A program made the translations under genes and the position numbers. The notes below the pieces were generated by a model. The model was given only the letters and a program-made list of their open reading frames with translations. It was not told the origin of the DNA and did not search any database. Shown here piece after piece: positions 1-4,853 of a stretch of DNA of 6,298 bases. The first letter of the stretch is position 1, and every line of letters starts with the position of its first letter. The stretch is from an uncultured Desulfobacterales bacterium (lineage in GTDB: Bacteria; Desulfobacterota; Desulfobacteria; Desulfobacterales; UBA11574). Location of the stretch: the NCBI GenBank assembly GCA_937925895.1, contig CALANC010000232.1:1-6298 (forward strand), written 5' to 3'.

Positions 1-78
1 CGGAAAAACTAAGATGGGGCAAGACTTTCAAGTACAAATGGTCGGAAAAATTCCCACTTTTTCAAAGAAATATGTCAA

Positions 79-100
79 TAGATGGAAAATATTCCATCTA
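79..100. promoter_or_regulatory. Inverted repeat, probable repressor operator upstream of the MDR gene
   Basis: A perfect inverted repeat with 9-bp arms TAGATGGAA and TTCCATCTA separated by 4 nt (AATA). It ends 17 bp before the start codon and just ahead of the ribosome binding site (AGGA at 107-110). Perfect dyads of this size directly upstream of an oxidoreductase gene are typical of operators for dimeric regulators. The outer TAGA/TCTA ends resemble those of NemR-like TetR operators that control electrophile reductases, but that likeness is inference and no regulator gene lies in the window. It is not followed by a T-run, so it is not a terminator. Confidence 0.55.
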
Positions 101-117
101 ATATTTAGGAAAAATTC

Positions 118-1158
118 ATGGCTATTCCTGAAACAATGAAAACCTATTTGCTCACTGGTTTTGGAGGCTTTGAAAACCTTAGCTACCGAGAAGACATAGC
201 CGTGCCATTTCCCGAGTCAAATGAAGTCTTAATCAAAGTTGAAGCCTGTGGTGTTAATAACACAGATATCTGGACTCGGCTCGGTTCTTACGGTGGTTCA
301 TTTGATGATTCAAATCAATCAGGATGGCGAGGGGGAGCATTTCACTTTCCACGTATTCAAGGTGCAGACATCGTGGGCTGTGTAGTTGCAATGGGGGACA
401 ATGTCAACGGCGAGCTGCTTGGTAAAAGAGTCATCGTTAACCCAACTCTATACGAAGGTGAAGGAGATTCAGCATTATTTAATGCAGGAATCATAGGCAG
501 TGAATGTGATGGTGGGTTTGCAGAGTATGTTACTGTGCCAGCAACCACCGCATTACCAATTAACAGCCCTTTGAGCAGTGCTGAACTGTCAACATTTATG
601 GTGTCCTACTTAACGGCTGAACATATGCTAAACCGTTCTGCTTTGAAGGCGGGCGATCACATCCTCATTACAGGAGCGTCAGGCGGCGTGGGCTCTGCCT
701 TACTCCAACTTGCCAAACGCCGTGACACACAAGTAAGCTGCGTTATCGGTAAGGGAAAAGAGAACTTTGCGCTGAACTTGGGCGCAGATACGGTCTACAC
801 TCGTGACGAGATTGCAGATTTGAATGACGAAAGCGTTGACGTTATTGCTGATGTTGTTGGTGGCCAACAGGCTTCTGCTTTATTAGATAACCTTGTTTTT
901 GGTGGTAGATTCGTAATAGCAGGTGCAATTTCTGGCCCCGAAGCTAAGATTGACTGGCGCAAGGTCTACCTCAAACACCTTACAATCCTTGGTTCGACGA
1001 TGGGAACGCCTCAAGAAGCGCAAGACCTCACTAATTACATAGAAGCTGAAGAGATTAAACCTTTACTTCATGCAACTTATGCACTCAAAGAACTTGTCAA
1101 AGCGCAACAAGCTTTTATGGAAAAACGTTTTTTAGGGAAGCTTGCCATTATTCCATAA
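118..1158 (+). CDS. Medium-chain dehydrogenase/reductase (alcohol dehydrogenase family, quinone-oxidoreductase-like)
   Basis: A 346-residue cytosolic MDR protein predicted to transfer hydride from NAD(P)H to a carbonyl or quinone-like substrate; the substrate cannot be read from sequence. The GroES-like domain spans about residues 8-150 and carries CGVNNTD (44-50), GADIVG (82-87) and GSECDGGFAEYVTVP (127-141). The Rossmann domain follows, with the dinucleotide loop TGASGGVGSALLQLAK (185-200) and DVVGG (245-249). Where zinc alcohol dehydrogenases have GHE, this protein has GAD at 82-84. The usual catalytic zinc-ligand His is therefore absent and a zinc-independent mechanism is likely, although Cys44 remains. 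Length is normal for the family. The ATG at 118 is chosen because AGGA lies at 107-110 (spacing 7); a second Met at codon 7 has no better site. A perfect inverted repeat upstream suggests repressor control. No downstream terminator is evident, and the next gene starts 136 bp later. Confidence 0.88.
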   Translation: MAIPETMKTYLLTGFGGFENLSYREDIAVPFPESNEVLIKVEACGVNNTDIWTRLGSYGGSFDDSNQSGWRGGAFHFPRIQGADIVGCVVAMGDNVNGELLGKRVIVNPTLYEGEGDSALFNAGIIGSECDGGFAEYVTVPATTALPINSPLSSAELSTFMVSYLTAEHMLNRSALKAGDHILITGASGGVGSALLQLAKRRDTQVSCVIGKGKENFALNLGADTVYTRDEIADLNDESVDVIADVVGGQQASALLDNLVFGGRFVIAGAISGPEAKIDWRKVYLKHLTILGSTMGTPQEAQDLTNYIEAEEIKPLLHATYALKELVKAQQAFMEKRFLGKLAIIP

Positions 1159-1196
1159 TTTACTTTTAACAAGCAGATGGAGTACTATGCGGTATA

Positions 1197-1225
1197 TTGA
1201 GCATCTTCATTACCAACCTTAGATA
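1197..1225 (+). promoter_or_regulatory. Weak candidate promoter ahead of the AhpD-like gene
   Basis: TTGAGC (1197-1202) and TAGATA (1220-1225) are 17 bp apart in the 136-bp gap before the AhpD-like gene. The -35 box matches consensus at four positions but the -10 box at only three. It is listed because the gap otherwise shows no promoter or terminator; transcription could equally continue from the MDR gene upstream. Confidence 0.22.
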
Positions 1226-1294
1226 TTTCCAACTTATTCAAAATAATAGACATAAGAGCTATTTTAAGTAGATCATAAAAAAGGAGAAAACAAA

Positions 1295-1657
1295 ATGGCC
1301 CAACAGGAAAAACTGCTCAGCGAAATTAGCGAAATGTGGGATATCTATAATAAATGCATGCCCGATATTGCACGTACCTATGATGAATTACCTATGGAAG
1401 TATATAAGGACGGCGTGCTATCTGGTAGAATTAAACGATTGATGGCCATTGTTGGTGCTCTGGTTCACGGTTGTAGGGCTTGCATACTTTTTCAAACTGA
1501 AGAAGCATTATCATTGGGTGCCACAGCGGAAGAAATTCTGGAAGCCTGCGCTGTAGCCATCTCCTTAGGTGGCACAATGGGAGCTGGAGAGACAACACGT
1601 GTCGTCCAGTTTTTAGAGGAGAAAGGACTCTTGGAGGAACTAATGAAGGACAGTTAA
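1295..1657 (+). CDS. Carboxymuconolactone decarboxylase / AhpD-like family protein
   Basis: A 120-residue all-helical protein of the CMD/AhpD fold, a usual length for the single-domain members. The core is LVHGCRACILFQTEEALSLGA (about 56-76) followed by the family helix EEILEACAVAISLGGTMG (79-96). AhpD-like members use a C-x2-C-x3-H relay as a thiol redox centre for peroxide reduction. Here the two cysteines are Cys60 and Cys63, but the His position is Gln67; a His sits at 58, before the first Cys. The disulfide redox pair looks intact while the proton relay differs, so peroxidase activity should not be assumed. I believe this GCRACILFQ form recurs in anaerobes, from memory only. The start is firm: AAGGAG at 1281-1286 lies 8 nt before ATG. 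A 96-bp dispersed repeat begins 10 bp after the stop codon. Confidence 0.85.
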   Translation: MAQQEKLLSEISEMWDIYNKCMPDIARTYDELPMEVYKDGVLSGRIKRLMAIVGALVHGCRACILFQTEEALSLGATAEEILEACAVAISLGGTMGAGETTRVVQFLEEKGLLEELMKDS

Positions 1658-1666
1658 TTGAATAAA

Positions 1667-1762
1667 GATTACTCCTACGAAGCTGTAACGAGCCCCGATT
1701 TCATGTTACTGTTATTTATGGCACGAATTTCAATCCTAAAATTTTGCAGATATCACAAAACC
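1667..1762. repeat. 96-bp dispersed direct repeat, copy A
   Basis: It matches copy B at 3138-3233 in the same orientation without gaps. The inner 82 bp (1681-1762 versus 3152-3233) differ at 9 positions by my alignment, about 89% identity; the outer 14 bp are weaker. It begins 10 bp after the AhpD-like gene and, with copy B, brackets the CDF transporter. It contains the short dyad GTAAC...GTTAC. Read on the minus strand, several differences from copy B are synonymous, but this copy then meets a stop, so it is not a working gene. Confidence 0.85.
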
Positions 1763-2002
1763 TGTTAATGATTATGCAACAAGCGAGATTGGTAAGAAAT
1801 CCCACGTTTTTTAAAGATTTATTTTCGTGCTATTATCTCTATATATCAAAAGTTTGAAGGCTGTAGCCAGATCACATTGAATGATAGGAGACAAGTGGTT
1901 TTTTGAATTCGAATACCAATAATAGCCCCCCTGTTTATTACAGAAGCTATTCCTGCTCTGTGTGGCTGGGGGTAGTGTGTGGTGGCTTCGTAGAGGATTA
2001 AT
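1763..2002 (+). other. Non-coding leader of the CDF gene with a possible C/G-tract stem
   Basis: This 240-bp gap holds no credible gene. Its last part can fold: a C run (1926-1930) faces a G run (1968-1972), and inside lies the small hairpin CTGT-ttatt-ACAG (1931-1943). The stem ends about 20 nt before the ribosome binding site AGAGG (1992-1996). I looked for the conserved cores of metal riboswitches known upstream of cation exporters (NiCo, yybP-ykoY) and did not recognise either. No convincing -35/-10 pair was found. Confidence 0.3.
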
Positions 2003-2941
2003 ATGGCCGCTTCATCGAATAGGGCAATTTATGGTGCTATCATAGCAAATACCGCTATTGCCATTAGTAAGTTTATTGCTGCCGTTTTTACAGGTTCTTC
2101 TGCCATGTTCTCCGAGGGGATACACTCTCTGGTAGATTCAGGTAACGGATTTCTCCTGTTGATCGGTATCCGGAGAAGCAAAAAACCGGCCGATGATGCA
2201 CATCCATTTGGCTATGGCAAAGAGGTCTTTTTCTGGAGTTTTGTCGTTGCGCTGTTAATATTTGCTCTGGGGGGCGGATTTTCGATTCATGAGGGTATCA
2301 AGCACCTTCAACATCCGCAGCCCTTGACGAATGTCGGGTGGAACTATCTGGTTCTCACTCTTGCCTTGATTTTTGAGGGTATCGCTTTAAGGGTTGCTCT
2401 AAAGGAATTCAATAAGAGCCGAGGTTCTAAGCCATTTTTCCGAGCACTTATAGATAGTAAAGATAGTGCCACCGTTGCGGTGGTTATTGAAGATACAGCT
2501 GCTTTGCTCGGACTATTGATAGCATTCTTCGCAGTGTTTCTGGGGCAATTAACTGGTTGGGTATATTTTGATGGCATAGGGTCAGTACTGATTGGTGTCC
2601 TTTTAGCAACTGTATCGCTATTCTTCGCCATTGAATGTAAAGCCTTGCTGATCGGTGAAGGGCTTTTGCTTGAGGATGTTGACAAAATTACAACTATTCT
2701 TGAGGAAGAAAAACGTGTGCTTAGTTTTCGAAGGCCATTGAGCCTGTATTTTGGACCAAGTCAGGTTTTAGTCAACCTTGATGTAAATTTCGTGGGTGAT
2801 CTCACATCAGATGACATTGAAGAAATAATTGATAGCTTGGAGTCTAGAATAAAAGCTGCCCTTCCTGCGGTAAACCGGATATATATTGAAGCGGAGGCAC
2901 TACGACCAAGAAGTAGGATAAAAGCCGAAGATGATTCCTGA
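2003..2941 (+). CDS. Cation diffusion facilitator family transporter (SLC30A9-like)
   Basis: A 312-residue inner-membrane CDF transporter, expected to export a divalent metal such as Zn2+ by proton antiport as a dimer. Six hydrophobic segments are visible at about 8-28, 33-55, 75-97, 113-133, 158-180 and 190-211. A soluble C-terminal domain of about 100 residues follows, as in the family. The second helix has SEGIHSLVDSGN (37-48), giving the HxxxD metal pair His41/Asp45, and the following loop has HPFGYGKE (67-74), a CDF signature. The fifth helix lacks HxxxD and reads VVIEDTAALLG (160-170), with Glu163-Asp164, as I recall for the SLC30A9-like branch. Metal and transport mode may therefore differ from YiiP-type exporters. 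The start is supported by AGAGG at 1992-1996, 6 nt before ATG. The gene is bracketed by the two copies of the 96-bp repeat and no metal sensor gene is nearby. Confidence 0.9.
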   Translation: MAASSNRAIYGAIIANTAIAISKFIAAVFTGSSAMFSEGIHSLVDSGNGFLLLIGIRRSKKPADDAHPFGYGKEVFFWSFVVALLIFALGGGFSIHEGIKHLQHPQPLTNVGWNYLVLTLALIFEGIALRVALKEFNKSRGSKPFFRALIDSKDSATVAVVIEDTAALLGLLIAFFAVFLGQLTGWVYFDGIGSVLIGVLLATVSLFFAIECKALLIGEGLLLEDVDKITTILEEEKRVLSFRRPLSLYFGPSQVLVNLDVNFVGDLTSDDIEEIIDSLESRIKAALPAVNRIYIEAEALRPRSRIKAEDDS

Positions 2942-2967
2942 TAATTTTCAGGAAGTATCTTCACGGT

Positions 2968-3117
2968 ATGAAAAGCAAAGAGATCGAGATGAAACTGGGT
3001 TCATCAGAGGAAGCGAAGCACCTGATAAGCCTGTTCGACAGGTACAGACCGGAAAAAGCCGTGCTTGTCGCGCCGCATCTGCATGACTTAAATTGCGGAC
3101 AACCGTATGGGGTTTAG
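2968..3117 (+). CDS. Unrecognised 49-codon ORF, possibly a gene fragment
   Basis: ATG at 2968 opens a 49-residue reading frame ending TAG at 3117, 26 bp after the CDF stop. A possible ribosome site AGGAAG (2950-2955) lies 12 nt upstream. The peptide begins MKSKEIEMKLGSSEEAKHL and continues through FDRYRPEKAVLVAPHLHD. It is amphipathic and protein-like for about 40 residues, then turns into low-quality sequence. Its codons (GCG, GTC, CTG, CCG, GAC) are richer in G and C than those of the genes on either side. I do not recognise the family. It may be a truncated foreign gene, for example a transposon remnant next to repeat copy B, or a small real gene. Confidence 0.3.
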   Translation: MKSKEIEMKLGSSEEAKHLISLFDRYRPEKAVLVAPHLHDLNCGQPYGV

Positions 3118-3137
3118 GGATTTGGCATAAAATCGGT

Positions 3138-3233
3138 GATATCTCCAACTGAGCTGTAACGAATCCCGATGGCATGTTACTGCTATGTATGGCACGAATT
3201 TCAGCCCTAAAATTTTACAGATATCACAAAACC
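3138..3233. repeat. 96-bp dispersed direct repeat, copy B
   Basis: Partner of copy A (1667-1762), same orientation. This copy also has terminal inverted repeats: GTGATATCT (3136-3144) and AGATATCAC (3219-3227), so the unit could fold back on itself or be a small non-autonomous element. In copy A the left arm has decayed while the right arm is intact. The integron attC core GTTRRRY is not present at its end. Reading frames across it are not conserved between copies. Confidence 0.85.
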
Positions 3234-3259
3234 GGATACAAAGTTCTATAGTCCACATA

Positions 3260-3314
3260 CTGTCAAGTGATGTATTGATCCACCCTACGATTCTGTCAAG
3301 TCAAGTATCGGTCG
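3260..3314. repeat. Pair of 22-bp direct repeats, possible transposon end
   Basis: CTGTCAAGT starts at 3260 and again at 3293, a period of 33 bp; the two 22-bp units agree at 17 positions. The first reads TGTCAAGTGAT followed by gta and TTGATCCA. Ends that begin TGTCAAGTGA and carry internal repeats of this kind remind me of IS21-family elements, but no transposase gene is present and I could not compare it with a database. It lies between repeat copy B and the end of the nitroreductase gene. Confidence 0.4.
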
Positions 3315-3321
3315 GGACAAT

Positions 3322-4146
3322 TTATCTCCACATTATCTCGGCATCATTTCTGAGCGGCAATCTTTGATATTTAAATTTCGGATAACCCACCATCATTGCT
3401 CCGAAGTTAATATTCCCTTCAGGGAGTCCCAGTTCTTTTTGCATTGGTGGCCAGAAGTTTGCTGCTGCATTAAAATAACCAGCCCAACATGCCCCAAGGT
3501 CAAAAGACGGAATAGTCAGTTCTAAGTATGTTAAGGCAATAGTGCAAGCAGCTGGAGCAGTTCGATCATCTTGATGGGCATGGGTAACGATAACATGGGG
3601 CGCATTTCTGCATATAGGGTCACTTCCTCCTTCCCAAAAAGAAACGACTCGATTCAGGTTCATGGCTTCAACAAGCGGGGAATCTTCTTTTATTAAATGG
3701 CGCATCCAGTCGATAACAAACCCGACCATTCGTTGGACCTCATCTCTTTCATATATAACCAACCATTTGACAGGTTGGAGATTAACTCCGGAGGGGGCAA
3801 AACGTGCTACATTAATTAATTTTGTAAGAACGTCTTTCTCAACTTGGTTATTTTTGTAATTCCTTATAGATCTTCGATAGCGCAAAAAGTGCTCGACTTG
3901 TTCTGGATTAAATAACCAGTCATCATTTACTGGTGGACACTTTTCTGTTTTCATAATTGCGTGAGACATGGCACCGTGTGGACAAACCGCCACACAATGT
4001 CCGCATTTGATACACAATTTATCTCCGCCATCGATGAGGATGGGGAAAGCATCTTTGTCTTTAAATTCGATGATTCTCACAGGGCAAACTTCAGCACAAA
4101 TACCATCACGTTTACATTTTTCTTGATCTACGGTTAGCAGGCTCAT
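3322..4146 (-). CDS. Nitroreductase family protein with N-terminal 2x[4Fe-4S] ferredoxin domain
   Basis: A 274-residue soluble flavo-iron-sulfur reductase. The N-terminal ferredoxin domain (about 1-62) contains CKRDGICAEVCP (11-22) and CIKCGHCVAVCP (45-56). The second motif is a full CxxCxxCxxxCP. In the first, Asp14 stands where the second Cys should be. The nitroreductase domain (about 85-274) shows FMN-binding signatures: RRSIRNYK (91-98), FAPSGVNLQPVKW (116-128) and GAMMVGYPK (249-257). Ferredoxin-derived electrons presumably reach FMN internally; the acceptor (nitro compound, quinone, enone or other) is unknown. The length is usual for this fused architecture. The start is supported by the minus-strand site GAGGAA about 7 nt upstream of ATG and by a good promoter. 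It is transcribed away from the amidase and converges on repeat copy B; no terminator was seen after its stop. Confidence 0.9.
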   Translation of the reverse strand: MSLLTVDQEKCKRDGICAEVCPVRIIEFKDKDAFPILIDGGDKLCIKCGHCVAVCPHGAMSHAIMKTEKCPPVNDDWLFNPEQVEHFLRYRRSIRNYKNNQVEKDVLTKLINVARFAPSGVNLQPVKWLVIYERDEVQRMVGFVIDWMRHLIKEDSPLVEAMNLNRVVSFWEGGSDPICRNAPHVIVTHAHQDDRTAPAACTIALTYLELTIPSFDLGACWAGYFNAAANFWPPMQKELGLPEGNINFGAMMVGYPKFKYQRLPLRNDAEIMWR

Positions 4147-4169
4147 AATTTTATTCCTCTATAATTTTG

Positions 4170-4198
4170 AATATCTTCTATAATTCCAGAAATATCAA
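4170..4198 (-). promoter_or_regulatory. Promoter of the ferredoxin-nitroreductase gene
   Basis: On the minus strand TTGATA (plus-strand 4193-4198) and GATATT (4170-4175) are exactly 17 bp apart. They match consensus at five and four positions respectively. Transcription would start near 4163, leaving a short leader of about 17 nt that still includes the GAGGAA ribosome site. CTATAATT also occurs twice on the plus strand here (4159-4166 and 4179-4186), which may simply reflect AT-richness. Confidence 0.5.
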
Positions 4199-4216
4199 GG
4201 CTTTTAAATAGTTGGG

Positions 4217-4266
4217 ATATCGTTTTTCGATAGGGGCAAATCCATTTTTGGGGGTTTGCCCTTTTT
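4217..4266 (+). repeat. Two-hairpin terminator-like element, copy 1
   Basis: The first hairpin is TATCG-ttttt-CGATA (4218-4232). The second is GGGCAAATCC (4234-4243) facing GGGTTTGCCC (4252-4261), ten pairs with one G-T wobble, followed by TTTTT (4262-4266). It matches copy 2 at 6165-6215 in order, spacing and sequence. As a plus-strand terminator it has no obvious upstream gene, because it sits only 70 bp upstream of the divergent nitroreductase start. It may insulate the amidase unit from antisense transcription, or it may be a dispersed repeat. Confidence 0.7.
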
Positions 4267-4550
4267 GCTTTCCTGATTTTCCTATTGAAGCCTACCTCCA
4301 ATAAATCCAATCAGAGTTTATCAGAGCTTTGTACCTAAGAGTTGTACCTAAAACCCATAGAAAGTTTGTTGGTCATTATTTAAACCATCAAGTTTTACTG
4401 TTTAGAGGTACTTAAATAGGCATTGTAATAGAAAATTCGATTTTATTCAGTTCCCTGATTTCCAACCGCACAATATATTGTAATTTTATTTAATAAACTA
4501 CAATATATTCTAATTCAATTAAATTATATATAATTTATATACAATTTCAC
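4267..4550. other. AT-rich non-coding region with short tandem repeats
   Basis: There is no credible gene. Short direct repeats are present: TCAGAG at 4311 and 4321 (10-bp period), GTACCTAA at 4331 and 4344 (13-bp period), and ACAATATATT-n-TAATT at 4470-4485 and 4500-4515. The region directly precedes the promoter of the amidase unit, so some of these may be binding sites. Confidence 0.45.
4470..4515. repeat. Two 16-bp AT-rich direct repeats, 30-bp period
   Basis: ACAATATATT followed by G or C and TAATT occurs at 4470-4485 and 4500-4515, with one mismatch. The period of 30 bp is close to three helical turns, which would place two bound proteins on the same DNA face. The first copy contains the perfect palindrome CAATATATTG. 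The repeats lie roughly 75-120 bp upstream of the predicted transcription start, where activator or nucleoid-protein sites would be plausible. Extreme AT content makes chance similarity a real alternative. Confidence 0.4.
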
Positions 4551-4584
4551 TTGACACCAATAAATTACAACTTCATGATATAAT
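4551..4584 (+). promoter_or_regulatory. Promoter of the small-ORF/amidase unit
   Basis: A perfect TTGACA lies at 4551-4556. A perfect extended -10, TG-a-TATAAT, lies at 4576-4584; its 22-bp distance from TTGACA is too long, but extended -10 promoters do not need a -35. Alternatively TTGACA pairs with CATGAT (4574-4579) at the ideal 17 bp. Either way transcription would begin near 4586-4591, giving a leader of more than 260 nt before the amidase. Confidence 0.55.
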
Positions 4585-4641
4585 TAATAATTATTCCATA
4601 AAATAATTGTTTTATTAAATACAGTCAAATGAGCAATTGCT

Positions 4642-4770
4642 TTGAAGAAAATTAAAAAATCTTTTATGATGATCAAGGCTGAGTTTGCCAGAAAAGCAAC
4701 CATATCCCCCTTTAACGACGCTTTTTCCAACGGCTTGGCTACCCCATCTCAAAAGGGCTATGGCAGTTAG
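4642..4770 (+). CDS. Candidate small peptide gene ahead of the amidase
   Basis: The frame runs from TTG at 4642 (42 codons) or from ATG at 4666 (34 codons) to TAG at 4768-4770. The long form begins MKKIKKSFMMIKAEF and ends FSNGLATPSQKGYGS, a basic N-terminus followed by a neutral, polar, Gly/Ser-rich C-terminus. From about 4672 the base composition becomes balanced, with C or T at many third positions, in sharp contrast to the AT-rich DNA on both sides. Neither start has a strong ribosome site; TGAG precedes the TTG by 8 nt. I do not recognise the peptide. It could be a secreted or modified peptide precursor, a leader peptide, or a structured RNA that merely happens to be open. Confidence 0.35.
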   Translation: MKKIKKSFMMIKAEFARKATISPFNDAFSNGLATPSQKGYGS

Positions 4771-4779
4771 TATAACTGC
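4763..4779 (+). other. Perfect hairpin spanning the small-ORF stop codon
   Basis: GCAGTTA (4763-4769) and TAACTGC (4773-4779) form a 7-bp stem with a 3-nt loop. The TAG stop of the small ORF lies inside it. No T-run follows, so it is not a standard terminator. It could pause ribosomes, protect a processed RNA end, or form part of a structured leader for the amidase 75 bp downstream. Confidence 0.45.
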
Positions 4780-4853
4780 TGCGGTGAAACGCCAACAAAA
4801 AGTAGGGTTATATATTCTTTATTATTTTTTTGAATGTAAACTTGCTGGGTAAA

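Noticed and set aside
13..138. 41-codon ORF from ATG at 13 overlapping the MDR start
   Set aside because: No ribosome site, runs through the operator dyad into the MDR gene, and the peptide has no recognisable features.
1667..1762. Integron attC recombination site
   Set aside because: Position after a stop codon and size fit, but there is no GTTRRRY core at the end, no matching RYYYAAC at the start, and the paired R and L boxes are not symmetrical; copy B ends GGATACA.
2948..3175. 75-residue minus-strand ORF
   Set aside because: It lies antisense to the orphan ORF and part of repeat B, with no ribosome site or recognisable motif.
3185..3367. 60-residue ORF on the plus strand across repeat copy B
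   Set aside because: It runs through a dispersed repeat and then antisense through the end of the nitroreductase; the matching frame in copy A has an unrelated continuation.
4441..4560. CRISPR array or replication iterons in the AT-rich region
   Set aside because: Only two repeat units are present, with no regular array, no cas genes and no replication gene nearby.
4681..4810. Known riboswitch (c-di-GMP GEMM or c-di-AMP ydaO) in the amidase leader
   Set aside because: Isolated fragments such as GACGC and GTAGGGTTA occur, but the conserved cores are not present in the correct order and pairing; the segment reads better as an open frame.
4830..4853. TTG start eight codons upstream of the amidase ATG
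   Set aside because: No ribosome binding sequence precedes it, and the ATG at 4854 already gives a complete signal peptide.
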